A stretch of 64,000 bases of DNA from assembly GCF_015708085.1 (NCBI RefSeq), contig NZ_JADNYM010000001.1:218846-282845 (forward strand), given 5' to 3'. Positions 36,228-45,788 of this stretch are shown piece after piece. Each line of letters opens with the position of its first letter. The first letter of the stretch is position 1. The notes under the pieces are model-generated. The model did not search any database and was not told where the DNA came from. It was given only the letters and a program-made list of their open reading frames with translations. Source of the DNA: Arthrobacter terrae (GTDB lineage: Bacteria; Actinomycetota; Actinomycetes; Actinomycetales; Micrococcaceae). A program made the translations under genes and the position numbers.

Positions 36228-36782
36228 GTGTCATTAGCGGGCAATTGGTCCGGCGGCCCATCGTTTACCGACGTGAAAGTTGCGTTGGTACTTATCTCCA
36301 CAGCGATCGTGGCGATCTCCGTAGGCCCGAGCATCTTCTCGAGCCTGTGGGGCCGGAAATGGCGAAGGACAGCCGCTGTCGCCGGAGCCGGCATCGTCGT
36401 GTTCTACAGTGTCTGGATCCTCTACCTCGCCCGTACATTACCCTCCGAAACCGTCGCCAATAATTGGAACATAGCGTGGGCTGCCTTGGACAGCTTCGAA
36501 GGACTTGCAGCACTATTCAGCGCCGTACTCCTGCACAAACACAGCAAATACGCAGTGGTAACCACGACAGCGTTCTCGACGAGCCTGTGCATTGATGCAC
36601 TCTTTGCCATCACCACAGCTTCACCGGGGATGCCACTGACCGTGGCTATCCTCCAGGCGGTTCTCATCGAACTTCCCGTCGCCACCCTCGCCGCAGTACT
36701 CGCCCTGAAACTCCTCAACACCGGCGCATCCGCCCCCTCCACCCCGCCCGGACCGCCAGGGCCCGCGACGGGCGGAACATAG
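36228..36782 (+). CDS. Small integral membrane protein
   Basis: A 184-residue protein beginning at GTG 36228 after a GGGGGCGG ribosome site. It has five hydrophobic segments (about 18-36, 50-68, 86-104, 113-130 and 137-160) and a Pro/Gly-rich hydrophilic tail. I do not recognise the family. Base composition is somewhat lower in GC than the flanking catabolic regions. No operon partner is evident. Confidence 0.6.
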   Translation: MSLAGNWSGGPSFTDVKVALVLISTAIVAISVGPSIFSSLWGRKWRRTAAVAGAGIVVFYSVWILYLARTLPSETVANNWNIAWAALDSFEGLAALFSAVLLHKHSKYAVVTTTAFSTSLCIDALFAITTASPGMPLTVAILQAVLIELPVATLAAVLALKLLNTGASAPSTPPGPPGPATGGT

Positions 36783-37191
36783 CCAAAAGACGGGCGTACG
36801 CGACAGGGTATATGTTGACACCATTAACACGCCCGGCGCGACTCCGCTGCAACTTTCAGGGAACTCATCGAGGCACAAGTCTTCGAGTTGACCATCAAAA
36901 TGCCCGCCGACTACACCACGGCATCCCTCAAGGCCAGACGACCATTCCACCAGCGAAGCCTGTTGCTCAAGGCGGCGGAGCCGCCGGACCAATGAGGCAT
37001 TGGACCAACCGAACGAAACCTACGGGCGTGCCCATGTGCCGGGCCAACCCCGCACCGGCAAAGTCACCGGTAGCCGAGCCTTAAGAGCCGCGGCGAGACC
37101 CGTGAAGCGATCGAGTCAGTGGGGACCTTTGGCTCTACTGACGCCACCTTGGGCACCGCATAGTGGTAGACAAGGAAAGCGGTGCCATGAC
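36783..37191. other. Intergenic, no gene seen
   Basis: About 410 bp. A 43-codon plus-strand stretch ending at 36992 reads as possible protein but has no start and no family. Nothing else is supported. Confidence 0.4.
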
Positions 37192-38715
37192 ATGACTAGC
37201 AATTTAAGTGTTGACAGAAGGAATGCACCCTCAGGCAATGTCCGTCGAGGAGTCGCAGGCGCCGTTGTCGCACTGGTGTTGGGTACCCTGCTTGCGCTGC
37301 TCGGTAGCGGCGGAATCATCGGCGGCGTGGCCTCAGCTTTGGTAGCTTCCCGACAAGGACCTGACGGTTACTTCGTTTCCCCCACGCGTGCCTTCGCCAC
37401 CAATTCATACGCACTCTCCACTCCCCCTGCCCAGATCGAGGCGGATTCCGTACCTTTTGATCTTGGCAGCCTCCGGATTAGCGCTGCATTTACGGCACCC
37501 GATGGCCAGGTGTTCATTGGCGTTGGAGCAAAGGCAGACGTGGAGAAGTACCTCAGCGGCGTGCACTCAACGCAAATCATCGGCATTAAAACCTCGCCGT
37601 TCCGAGTGAGCTATAGCGATGTCCCGGGGTCCGCGGTGCCAACGCCACCCGCGGAGCAAAGCTTTTGGGCCAAGCAGGCTTCCGGAAGCGGTACACAACA
37701 AATCACCACGGATTTGCGCAGCGGTGATTGGGTCGTGGTGGTCATGAACGCCGATGCCAGCGCTGGTGTCACAGTGAACATGCAGGCCGGGTTCCGCTCC
37801 GAGTTATTCGGAACTCTCACACCTGCTTTGTTCATTGGTGGGGTCGCACTTGTGATCATCGGAGCGGGATTGATCGCAATAGGTGCCGTGGGCCTCGGCC
37901 GGCGAGTCTCGTCCTCCAAGAACGCACAGGCCGCCGGTCTGACCGGGGAACTAGATGATTCCCACCGTATGTCGGGTGCGGGGCCCTTGGAATTGGCGAA
38001 GTCCGGCCCCATGCCCTCCGCGGGGATTACCCACCAGAAACTCTATCCCGCAAGCCTGTCCGGAGAACTGGACCCGCAATTGTCCCGTGGGCTGTGGCTG
38101 GTCAAGTGGCTCCTGGCAATACCTCATTACATCGTTTTGTTCTTCCTGTGGTTTGCTGTCCTGGTCACCACCCTCGTTGCCGGAATCACCATCCTCTTCA
38201 CAGGCCGTTACCCGCTTGCACTCTTCAACTTCGCCGTCGGTGTCCTCCGATGGAACTGGAGAGTGACTTTCTACGCCTACTCGGCGTTGGCTACGGATAA
38301 ATATCCGCCCTTCACTCTCGCGTCGGCCGACTATCCGGCAGACTTTGAGGTCGACTATCCTCAGCAGCTCTCTCACGGGCTGGTCTTGGTAAAATGGTGG
38401 CTGTTGGCCTTCCCTCACCTGCTCATAGTTGGCATGTTCAGTAGTGCCGCGTGGCCGGCATGGAGTCTCACCGACACCTGGTCATCGGACTACTACCGCG
38501 CTGCAGGGCTCTCCTTGCTCGGCGTTCTGGTGCTCATCGCCGCTATTATGCTCCTGTTCACGGGCCGATACCCCCGAGCGCTGTTTGACTTGATCATGGG
38601 AGTCAACCGGTGGATCTACCGTGTGGCCACTTATGTTCTCCTTCTGCGGGATGAGTATCCACCCTTCAGATTGGATCAAGGTCCGCAAGAACCAGCTGAT
38701 TCAGCCGTGGGATAG
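37192..38715 (+). CDS. DUF4389 membrane protein with two DUF4389 units
   Basis: I choose ATG 37192, preceded by AAGGAAAG; the frame upstream to 37000 is not protein-like. The 507-residue protein has an N-terminal membrane anchor (about 19-50), an extracytoplasmic beta-rich domain (about 55-205) and another membrane segment. It ends with two DUF4389 units, each ending in FTGRYP(L/R)ALF, an RW turn and a (K/E)YPPF motif. DUF4389 has no known activity; fused forms suggest an envelope sensor or transporter accessory. The gene is alone. Confidence 0.83.
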   Translation: MTSNLSVDRRNAPSGNVRRGVAGAVVALVLGTLLALLGSGGIIGGVASALVASRQGPDGYFVSPTRAFATNSYALSTPPAQIEADSVPFDLGSLRISAAFTAPDGQVFIGVGAKADVEKYLSGVHSTQIIGIKTSPFRVSYSDVPGSAVPTPPAEQSFWAKQASGSGTQQITTDLRSGDWVVVVMNADASAGVTVNMQAGFRSELFGTLTPALFIGGVALVIIGAGLIAIGAVGLGRRVSSSKNAQAAGLTGELDDSHRMSGAGPLELAKSGPMPSAGITHQKLYPASLSGELDPQLSRGLWLVKWLLAIPHYIVLFFLWFAVLVTTLVAGITILFTGRYPLALFNFAVGVLRWNWRVTFYAYSALATDKYPPFTLASADYPADFEVDYPQQLSHGLVLVKWWLLAFPHLLIVGMFSSAAWPAWSLTDTWSSDYYRAAGLSLLGVLVLIAAIMLLFTGRYPRALFDLIMGVNRWIYRVATYVLLLRDEYPPFRLDQGPQEPADSAVG

Positions 38716-39436
38716 CGAAGCCTCGCCATCCGGGTTCCTCGAGGCCGCCCCCACCGTCGCTACCATTAGGAACGTGCGCTGATGACTGGGGGCAGCACCC
38801 AGCAGCAAGCCGAAATTTAGTTCGTCGCCGAGAGCGAACAGAACCAGGTTGATCACGGCGACAAAGCCGCGGGAAGAACAAGCGCACGGGCGTAATGGCC
38901 ACGTGACACCCTCCACACCAGCAAGGAGCGCAGCTATTGCCGCTCGGATGCTCCCGAAAGGCCGGTGATCGAGGCAAGTTCCCCATCACAGTCGCGCGAT
39001 CCTTGGACTGATCACTCCTGAATCCGGTTGGGCGGGTGCCGAAAAAACCGCGTAGCGGTCCTTTCCCCGAAGACGCAGTCATCCGGCCGTATCATGAGCA
39101 CCGACCTCCGGAGGGTCGGCCGCGAATATCTCCGTAAGAATACCGGGATCAGCCGGCTACCAGCGATGGGGACTGGATGAAGTCCAGGCTGCAGAGGTTC
39201 CCATCAAGTTTCTCGGAAGCTCTGATATTGCCTCCTGTGCTAGTCCTGAGAATGCGTTCTGCCTTAGCCGCGCCCGAATTTATTGTCCAGTGGCGCACCC
39301 TGCAGCACGAGGAGTCGTTTTGCATCGCGTGGGTTACGGACCGGGTAGATTGTGGTGCGGTTCGCCATCGTCAGGGCCTTTTTCCGGTACCCCCGGGTGA
39401 GGCTCTTAGAGGGGTGTCCGCCAGCTGCGCCGTTCT
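38716..39436. other. Long intergenic region, possible remnants
   Basis: About 720 bp. A minus-strand frame at 38701-38916 has a short hydrophobic stretch (VAVINLVLFALGDELNFGLLL) from a GTG without a ribosome site. Another minus-strand frame starts ATG near 39372 and encodes about 34 residues. Neither is convincing. A hairpin around CCGACCTCC/GGAGGGTCGG lies at 39101-39119. Confidence 0.35.
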
Positions 39437-40201
39437 TCACGCTATTGGTTGCAGTTCGGTAATTTGGTACCGGAAGAATTCGCTGTCCGGCCATCGATCG
39501 GTGCCGAACCCCCAGCCAAGTCGGCCGGCGCTCGGGATCGTCAGGCCACCGAAAGTGCGATAACCGGTGATTTCGCCGCCGAATGGATGCCACTGGAAGA
39601 TACCGGTTGAGTCTGGATCACCCCAGCGGTCAAATACCAGGCTCCGGATACGTCCATCCGGTCCGATGGTGTAGTCCACCTCCACGGGCGTGTTTCCGAG
39701 CAGATGATGCACGCAAACATGACTGTCGCTGGTGGCGGACCACGTCGCTCCGAACCGGGGTAACAGAGCCGCTGGAACCCAGATCGCTTCGGCGCCTCCC
39801 CTACCCGCAGCGCTCCTTGATACGTCGGAACCGGACCCATGAGCGATGTTGAACAGCCCAGCCAATTTCCAGTCCATGCCCCCCACATCATCGAGATAGC
39901 GGTCCGAGCCGGTGATGATCCGGGCCACTCGTGCAGCCCAGATGAAACCCTTGTGGGGGTCAAGCAGCTGCGTGGCCCGAAACGGCAGCCATCTGCCCAG
40001 CTTGATCCTTCCCTGCATCTGAAGCCGCACGGCACGGACCAAAGGGGTTCCGGGGCGAATTGCTGCGGTGAAGTGGCGTCGGACCGGTTCGGGCAACCCG
40101 GAAAGTTCCCCGCTATTGAAACATCCAAGGGGAGAAGTCTTTTGCGTCAGTCGCTGTTCCCACTCGGCGATGCTTTGCGGCCTGCGTCGACTGAAGCTCA
40201 T
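39437..40201 (-). CDS. DUF6544-family protein
   Basis: A 254-residue soluble protein. Its landmarks are LPEPVRRHFTAAIRPGTPLVRAVRLQMQGRIKLGRWLPFRATQ at the start and a GFIWAARV strand. A central AEAIWVPAALLP block (here GGAEAIWVPAALLP) and a final SEFFRYQITEL strand follow. This is the arrangement of the DUF6544 group, whose role is unknown. The ATG overlaps the stop of the upstream membrane-protein gene (ATGA), so they form an operon. Confidence 0.78.
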   Translation of the reverse strand: MSFSRRRPQSIAEWEQRLTQKTSPLGCFNSGELSGLPEPVRRHFTAAIRPGTPLVRAVRLQMQGRIKLGRWLPFRATQLLDPHKGFIWAARVARIITGSDRYLDDVGGMDWKLAGLFNIAHGSGSDVSRSAAGRGGAEAIWVPAALLPRFGATWSATSDSHVCVHHLLGNTPVEVDYTIGPDGRIRSLVFDRWGDPDSTGIFQWHPFGGEITGYRTFGGLTIPSAGRLGWGFGTDRWPDSEFFRYQITELQPIA

Positions 40202-41100
40202 GATGATTCAGCCGCAGTGGAAGGTGCCCATACTCGCTTGGGACGAAGCCATAACCACAGGATCACCGAGACGGCCACAATGATGACTCCCATCGGTGCC
40301 AGAATCGTCCAACCCGTTGCGCGGTCATGAGCCTGTGCCACAAACGGCGTCAGGAAAATCGGTAAAGCGGTCAGCCCGAGGAAAATCAGGGCACCTGCTG
40401 CTGTTGCATAGCCCAGCCAGTGGTCGCGCAGCAAGGCTAACCCACTGGCAAAGACCCCAGGGAGGAAGATCGCCAAATCCAGGACGTGTACCGGGTTCGT
40501 GGGAATGTTCCAGCTAACAGCGGATGCCGATGGCCGACCTGTCAGCAAATCGGGGACGATTTCGCTGAACCAGAGAACAGCGAACAGCACGGCTGTGAAC
40601 AGCAGAAACCATGCAGGCAACCGCCCCGCAGTACCGGTGAACAGCGCTTTTACATCCGTTGTGTTCACGGCAGACAACGCACCAGCGAAAGCGAAGACAG
40701 CCAGCCCCAGCACGGCCACCCAAACCAGAAACAGTGGACCGAAGTGGATCGAGAACGCGTAAATCGCGTAGTTGTACGCCGTAAAAACCAAGAACCCAAG
40801 CAAACACAACCAGGACCTCAGCGATCCTCTGAAGGCGAGGACTCCCAAGACCACGGTCAGCGGTACGACCACGAAGAGATTCACAAGATCCTGCGCAATA
40901 ACAGCATCGAAAAGCGTCGCGCTTTCCTTGCCATAGATGCGCTCGGGCATGACGAGACCCGTGATGCTCCCCGCCGCAGCGAACAACGCCGCACAGATTG
41001 ATAGCCAGAACCACAGCGGAGGAAGACCAGTGGTGGTTTGACGTGTTTGCCCGGTTTGGTATGGCGGCGACGACGTGCTACGTGCGAACGGGTGCTTCAC
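40198..41100 (-). CDS. Uncharacterised integral membrane protein
   Basis: A 300-residue protein with eight hydrophobic segments beginning at about residue 28, after a Thr/Ser/Gln-rich cytosolic N-terminus. Acidic residues inside loops (IAQDLVNL and VHVLDLAIFLPG) recur in similar actinobacterial membrane proteins. No known function. It is translationally coupled to the DUF6544 gene downstream and follows the small membrane-protein remnant on the same strand. I do not know a family name. Confidence 0.7.
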   Translation of the reverse strand: MKHPFARSTSSPPYQTGQTRQTTTGLPPLWFWLSICAALFAAAGSITGLVMPERIYGKESATLFDAVIAQDLVNLFVVVPLTVVLGVLAFRGSLRSWLCLLGFLVFTAYNYAIYAFSIHFGPLFLVWVAVLGLAVFAFAGALSAVNTTDVKALFTGTAGRLPAWFLLFTAVLFAVLWFSEIVPDLLTGRPSASAVSWNIPTNPVHVLDLAIFLPGVFASGLALLRDHWLGYATAAGALIFLGLTALPIFLTPFVAQAHDRATGWTILAPMGVIIVAVSVILWLWLRPKRVWAPSTAAESS

Positions 41101-41186
41101 GGTGGCTCCTTTCCCATTACGAAGGGTCCCAACCGCTGGGTCCCGGAATGCTGGCGTTCACCCGGAGATCCTCAAGGAGCTGCCCT

Positions 41187-41470
41187 TTACATCTTGTCCA
41201 GTTCCCTGCGGGGCAACCACGGCACGACACCGAGGAGAACTAAGATAAGCACGAGTTCCAACACCCCCTTCGTGAAAAGAATCCCCTGCAGCCAGCTGAA
41301 CCCCTGAATCATGACGGTTTCAACCAGGATCCATATGATCATCGCAAACCCTGCCACAGCAGCCCACAAGTACGGGGACACCCACCGCCGAAAGGGCGTT
41401 GAAGCCGGCCACGACGATCAGGGGCCGCCATGCAATTCCTGTCAGGACATCCACTGGCACGTCAAGCCTG
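41187..41470 (-). pseudogene. Small membrane protein, frameshifted remnant
   Basis: The frame 41187-41381 encodes two membrane segments (LWAAVAGFAMIIWILVETVMI, then LELVLILVLLGVVPWL). Just upstream, another frame of the same strand reads AWRPLIVVAGFNALSAVG, the expected first membrane segment of a common actinobacterial family of about 120-residue membrane proteins. The parts are out of frame and the middle is missing. It is most likely a deletion remnant. Confidence 0.6.
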
Positions 41471-41822
41471 CTTCCTCAAAGTTCTTCGCAAGTCTTCATC
41501 ACGACGCTGTCGGTGGTCCACACACTACGGGTCCAGACGCCTGGCGCATAGCATTCGCAGCTAAACCGTGCGCAGCTCGAATCCGACGATCTTGTTGGTA
41601 TGCCATCATCGCGTCAGACTCTCTTTCCATGACGTGATTGCCGACGACGACCCAGGTGGCCGCCTCGCACGGCATCTGTTCGGGGTCGTCGAAGGGGCCG
41701 CCTAGTCTCGACTCCCTACGGATGAGCTAGGCATCGAGGCATCCGTCATCCTAGGTGGTTCCAGATACACAGTAGGACCTATGGCCCTGCTCAGCGCAAT
41801 AGTCGCGGGATAGGGTCGGCTC
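41471..41822. other. Intergenic, no gene seen
   Basis: About 350 bp with no protein-like frame and no structure beyond short inverted words. Confidence 0.4.
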
Positions 41823-42029
41823 ATGACGAATCACGGGAATGGCCACCAGGTTGACCGGCAATTCATTGAGACGCTGCCTGGCATTGGTCTCAGCTTTGGA
41901 GCTGGTGCCGGAATCGCCGTCGGAGTTGTCATCGCCGGCGGACCTGGCATAGCGATCGGTATAGCCTTGGGTGCGGGTCTGGGCCTGGTGGTCGGATCAC
42001 TGGCAAAACTTTGGTACCAGAGGTCCTGA
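41823..42029 (+). CDS. Small glycine-zipper membrane protein
   Basis: A 68-residue protein. Residues 1-20 are hydrophilic, and residues about 20-60 form one or two hydrophobic helices packed with G-x-x-x-G spacing (GIGLSFGAGAGIAVGVVIAGGPGIAIGIALGAGLGLVVG), ending in a basic tail. Glycine-zipper peptides insert and oligomerise in membranes and can act as toxins, antitoxin partners or envelope components. No partner gene is beside it. The ribosome site is weak (AGGGTCGG). Confidence 0.55.
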   Translation: MTNHGNGHQVDRQFIETLPGIGLSFGAGAGIAVGVVIAGGPGIAIGIALGAGLGLVVGSLAKLWYQRS

Positions 42030-42541
42030 CCCCTGTCGGTGCATGCGCAAACCGGGCCCTCTACGCGCGGCCAAACAAGCCACCAAGTTCCTGACCGGAC
42101 CAGCGGCAAGACAGCGGTGCCGGCCCGCGATGCGGATACAGAGGCGCTGTGGCCTGGGCACACCCTCGAAGTCCTATGATTCTCCGATATGCCGAATCAC
42201 CGCTCACGGACGGTATTTCTGTCGACGCAGATCTTGTTTTCGAAGCTGTGAGAAGCCCAATCTGTCGCGGTGATGTTGCAGAGCAGCGCTGATAACCGCT
42301 TCAACTCGAGGTGGATCGTATGACATGACGAGAACGGTGACACCGATGCAGCCGCAGATGTATCTCCCCGTGGTCTTGCACGCTTTCGCACTCCTGGGGA
42401 GTTTGTGCTTCTTGCCGTCGAGCCAGTATTCGGCATGCCCTCGGGTACTGTTCTTACGTGGATCTGCACCGGGTTCTTACTACCGTGCTCTGCATGGCTG
42501 GTGCGATCGGCTTGGTGTTATGGGCGCTTCATCGGACCAAT
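42030..42541. other. Intergenic, no supported gene
   Basis: About 510 bp lying between a plus-strand stop and a minus-strand stop. Several frames exceed 60 codons but are low-complexity or Cys/Arg-rich, with no family. No terminator with a T-run was found. Confidence 0.4.
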
Positions 42542-43180
42542 TTAAGGCCGCGCAGGGACCACGGCAGCGGCAATCTGTACGGTTTCCAAGGCAGACGCTG
42601 CAGCAAGCAGAGCGAACGCCAACAAGACTCCCGTGTTGCGCTGGGTGATGGTCGTCTTTGAATGTGAAGTCCTGACCCGTTGCGTGGTCCCGCGGATCGC
42701 CCACCATTTCTTGATACGCCATCTACTAATCGAGGGGGTGGCTGCGACCGCAAGGACGTAGGCCATGATCTCGTAGACTCCAGAACTGCCGAACGCGCCG
42801 ATTGAAGGTGGCATCCTCACGGGCATGGGGATAGTGAAAGAGTTGGTCCCTACGATCACGGCAAGCACAGCTACGAGCAGCAAAACGCTTATGTAGCCGA
42901 AAGGATAGCCGCGTTTGGTGGTGATGAGGTTGGCTGGCACCAGCAAGAGCGCAGTAACCGCCAGATTGAGGCCTAAAATGCGCATCCACTCCAGCCACAC
43001 GCTGCCTCCTGCCAGGCCAGTCCCCGCGAGAGCCTGCGTGCCGGTGCGACCGGTCAGCAACCCCTCCGGCAACAGCCAATAGCTCATAGCCCAGATCCCA
43101 ACGAACACAACGGATACAACTGCGAGCAGTGTCAAAAAGCGAACGATCAACGTGTCGTGAGTGAGATAGCGTCTGAGCAT
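42542..43180 (-). CDS. Uncharacterised integral membrane protein
   Basis: I start at ATG 43180 (MLRRYLTHDT), preceded by GGAGAGACGG, and regard the N-terminal extension to 43276 as untranslated. The 212-residue protein has five hydrophobic segments (about 12-34, 58-76, 85-105, 118-140 and 180-200). A Lys/Arg/Thr loop precedes the last segment. The general layout is that of a five-helix envelope protein; I do not recognise the family. It stands between unrelated genes. Confidence 0.65.
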   Translation of the reverse strand: MLRRYLTHDTLIVRFLTLLAVVSVVFVGIWAMSYWLLPEGLLTGRTGTQALAGTGLAGGSVWLEWMRILGLNLAVTALLLVPANLITTKRGYPFGYISVLLLVAVLAVIVGTNSFTIPMPVRMPPSIGAFGSSGVYEIMAYVLAVAATPSISRWRIKKWWAIRGTTQRVRTSHSKTTITQRNTGVLLAFALLAAASALETVQIAAAVVPARP

Positions 43181-43343
43181 GGCCGTCTCTCCCCGCGCTG
43201 TGCACCGAACGCAAGGCGCGTAAGATGCGCCCAACGATTTCGGCCAGTCTAGTGTCGAAACCACCAGGTCGGGCATAGGGCACCTTCAGAATGGTAATAA
43301 TTTGACCACATGCGTCAGAGCATCACATGACCGGTTGGAGTAC

Positions 43344-43490
43344 CCATTTTCGGGCGCTCGTGGCCCGCGGCCCGCGTCGCGTGCGCGCTTTGACCAGTTG
43401 CCGGCGGGCATCGGCTCGGGACCAGCCAACCCCGGCCACCGACCGGTCCAAGACCACGCCTTTGGCCTCCTTCGAAGCCCGGAGCACTCC
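43344..43490 (-). mobile_element. Transposase N-terminal scrap
   Basis: About 48 residues (ASKEAKGVVLDRSVAGVGWSRADARRQL, then TSARKW) match the N-terminal HTH region common to a family of actinobacterial DDE integrase-type transposases, where it reads KxKGxILDxVVxxTGWSRxNARRxL. The catalytic part is absent and the surrounding frame is unrelated. The assignment rests on motif memory only. Confidence 0.5.
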
Positions 43491-43729
43491 GCGGCTTCCT
43501 TGTTCGTGACTTCCCGGCGCGGACAGCGTCAACTCATCACTCGTCCCTCCAGCGCACGGAGAGTGCCCGCCGTGATAAAAGATTTCGCGAGCATTTCTTA
43601 GATAAGGCACGAACCCCATTTTGCGAGCTCTTTCCACGACCCTCGTTGGCCCCTTGAAACCTTCAGGTCCTGATCTTATGCTTCCCTTCTATAAGGGGTC
43701 TGGGGTCCTGCAGAACGAAAGGACCTCAG

Positions 43730-44302
43730 ATGCGTAGACAACCGGGAGCCATGCTCGCCGTGCTCACGGCCGTGACCACCGCTCTTTTGGGGCTGGCAGG
43801 CTGCGCCGGAGAGCGTTAGGCCTTCATCCAGCTGGCGAAAGGCGCCACATCCAAAGTTTCCGCCGCACTGGGGCGGGAGGCCAGCGAGATCAAGCTTGCC
43901 TCTTCGGACGTGTCCAGCCTGGCCTCCCGATACGGCGCGGCTGCCGAGGACGTAACCGCCGTCACCGGCCAAGCGGACACATACCGGGGCTGGTCGCTAC
44001 CGCAGAAAACCGTTGACCACATGGCTGACGCTGCCAAGATGGCGAAAGACAACGAGGCCATCTCCGCTGGCGTCGGCGTTGCGTGTGACTGGATGATGGG
44101 GAACATCACAACTCCGGCCCAATTCCGGAATTCAGTGGCGAAGGCCGGGATCGGAATGACTTACACCGACTTGGTTGCATTCCGGGCGGCCACCAGCGAC
44201 CTAGCCGAAGAGCTGACGACGATCAAGGATCAGGGTTCACCAAAGGACAAGGCGGCGGCGGCCTTGCTGTGCTACGTCTACCAGGCTGTCCCGGTGAAGT
44301 AG
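43730..44302 (+). pseudogene. Lipoprotein gene with in-frame amber codon
   Basis: From ATG 43730 (ribosome site GAAAGGA) the frame encodes a signal peptide with lipobox LAGC at residues 22-25. It then meets TAG at 43817-43819 (codon 30), and continues in the same frame without another stop for 160 codons. The rest is a helical domain with LASRYGAAAEDV and two cysteines (VACDWMM and LLCYVY). A single point change would restore a 190-residue lipoprotein. Internal starts exist (GTG 43910) but would lack the signal peptide. The family is unknown. Confidence 0.75.
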
Positions 44303-44829
44303 CACTCGAATGCGACTCGTCGTTGGCCGAAAAGTTTACGTATTGCGGAGACTGTTCAGGTTCGCAGGCCGCGCCGCATTGAAAGCGTGAATGGCGCGGC
44401 GGGGCCATGGTCCTTCGCGACGCTACTTGTGATGTGCAGCAGCTGATTCACGACCTCGTCGTCCCGCCCGGGTCCTTCCGAACAGGAGGGGCTCGTTTCG
44501 GAACTAAGTGTCCCTTACTCCTGACGTGAAATGGACCAGATTCTCGAAAATCGCTGCACATCTCACGGATCTGTAGGGACACTCCGCGACAGTTCCCATG
44601 GTGTGCCTGCCACTCGGAGCAGTTAGCTCAATATCGGCAGATCCCAGCCTCGATCGCAGGAACCCCTCAGTTCCCACGGACCGCCACTACACGTCAGTAC
44701 CTGTTCAGCATCATACTTTGATCCCCTGAATGCAGGATCCTCCGACCGCGGGTTTCGCACCGTGTACAGCCTGACCGGCTCGGACGGGTACATCGGGCGG
44801 ACCCTCGATTTCAAGCTGCTCGAGGAAAC
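44303..44829. other. Intergenic, no supported gene
   Basis: About 530 bp. A plus-strand stretch near 44720-44925 reads acceptably as protein in one frame but lacks a start and overlaps the transporter remnant in another frame. Nothing firm. Confidence 0.35.
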
Positions 44830-45460
44830 TCGCGGCCTGGATGGCGACCTGTATCTGCGCGCGTCGAACGAAGCCGTAAATGTCCAAGACCGCTGGATTG
44901 GTCTTCGCCAAGCTCGTCTTTGAGCCAGCTGGAAGTGACATAGAAAGCCTTATTTCCTTCGCTTCCGTTGGCCTGAGCTTCCTGTTCCGTCCGCTGGGCG
45001 CCTTCCTCGCCGGACATTTCGACGACAGGATCGGACGGCGGGCCTTGTTGGTGATCACCTTGATCATGATGGGAGCAGCCACGACATTAACCGGCTTGCT
45101 CCCCACCTGTAGATCGGCCGGGATCGTCCCTCCGATCCTCCTGTTAAGGCTTCGCATCCTGCAGGGGATTTCCGCTGGCGGCTAGTGGTGCGGCGCGGTC
45201 CTGATGGCCGTCGAACACGCTCCCCGGACCAAACGCGGCCCGTTCGGTTCGTTCCCACAGCTGAGTGTTCCGCTGGGGATGCTGTTCGCTTCAGACGTCC
45301 TTGCGCTCATGTCCGGACTCATCTCCCCCGGCCAGGCCTTTGTTGAGCGTGGTTGGCGCGTTCCGTTCCTGCTGAGCTTCGTCCTGATCGTCCTCGGATA
45401 CATCGTGCAGCGCAGACGAGAGCCCGGTCTTCGAGGAAATCGCCAGGAAGAAGAAGCAGA
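44830..45460 (+). pseudogene. MHS-family MFS transporter, decayed
   Basis: The frame from TAGLVFAKLVFEPAG through SFASVGLSFLFRPLGAFLAGHFDDRIGRRALL, LLLRLRILQGISAGG and MAVEHAPRTKRGPFGSFPQL is a close paralogue of the intact transporter at 49622-51013. Lesions: the first helix is scrambled before about 44885, a TAG at 45183 replaces the Glu of GEWGGA, and a frameshift follows VQRR near 45415. The ESPVFEEIARKKKQ segment continues in a new frame. The second half of the transporter is deleted. Confidence 0.82.
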
Positions 45461-45788
45461 CACGTTCCATCGTTGTCATTAATGCATTCAAGGTCCCCGT
45501 CGAGACCGGGTCCGAACTGGAAGCGCGCTTTGTTGCCCGCAGGCACACGGTGGACGCCTCCCCGGGCTTCGAGGGGTTCCAGCTCCTGCGCCCGGTCACG
45601 GGGTGGGGGACCTTTACTTCGTCTACACGCAGGGGGCCACCCGGGATGACTTTGAGAACTGGCGGTCCAACCGAGCCGCGCACGAAAGCTCCGCCCAAGC
45701 GCCGGTGGCAAGCGGCATAGACCTGCTCAGGTTCGAGGATGTGGACCTGGCTCAGCGATGCGCCGCGTTCACGCTTGCTCGGCACTGA
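45460..45788 (+). pseudogene. Antibiotic biosynthesis monooxygenase (ABM) family protein, broken
   Basis: Directly joined to the transporter remnant is SIVVINAFKVPVETGSELEARF, then HTVDASPGFEGFQLLRPV. After a frameshift at about 45600 it continues DLYFVYTQGATRDDFENWRSNRA to the stop. This is the IsdG/ABM dimeric ferredoxin-like fold of about 105 residues. It has no start codon, since the transporter deletion removed it, and one frameshift. It is not functional as it stands. Confidence 0.75.

Noticed and set aside
39264..39372. Small minus-strand frame beginning MANRTTIYP
   Set aside because: Only about 34 codons with no clear ribosome site and no known family.
44720..44925. A protein-like plus-strand frame before the transporter remnant
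   Set aside because: No start codon, and its end overlaps the clearly homologous transporter frame; no family recognised.
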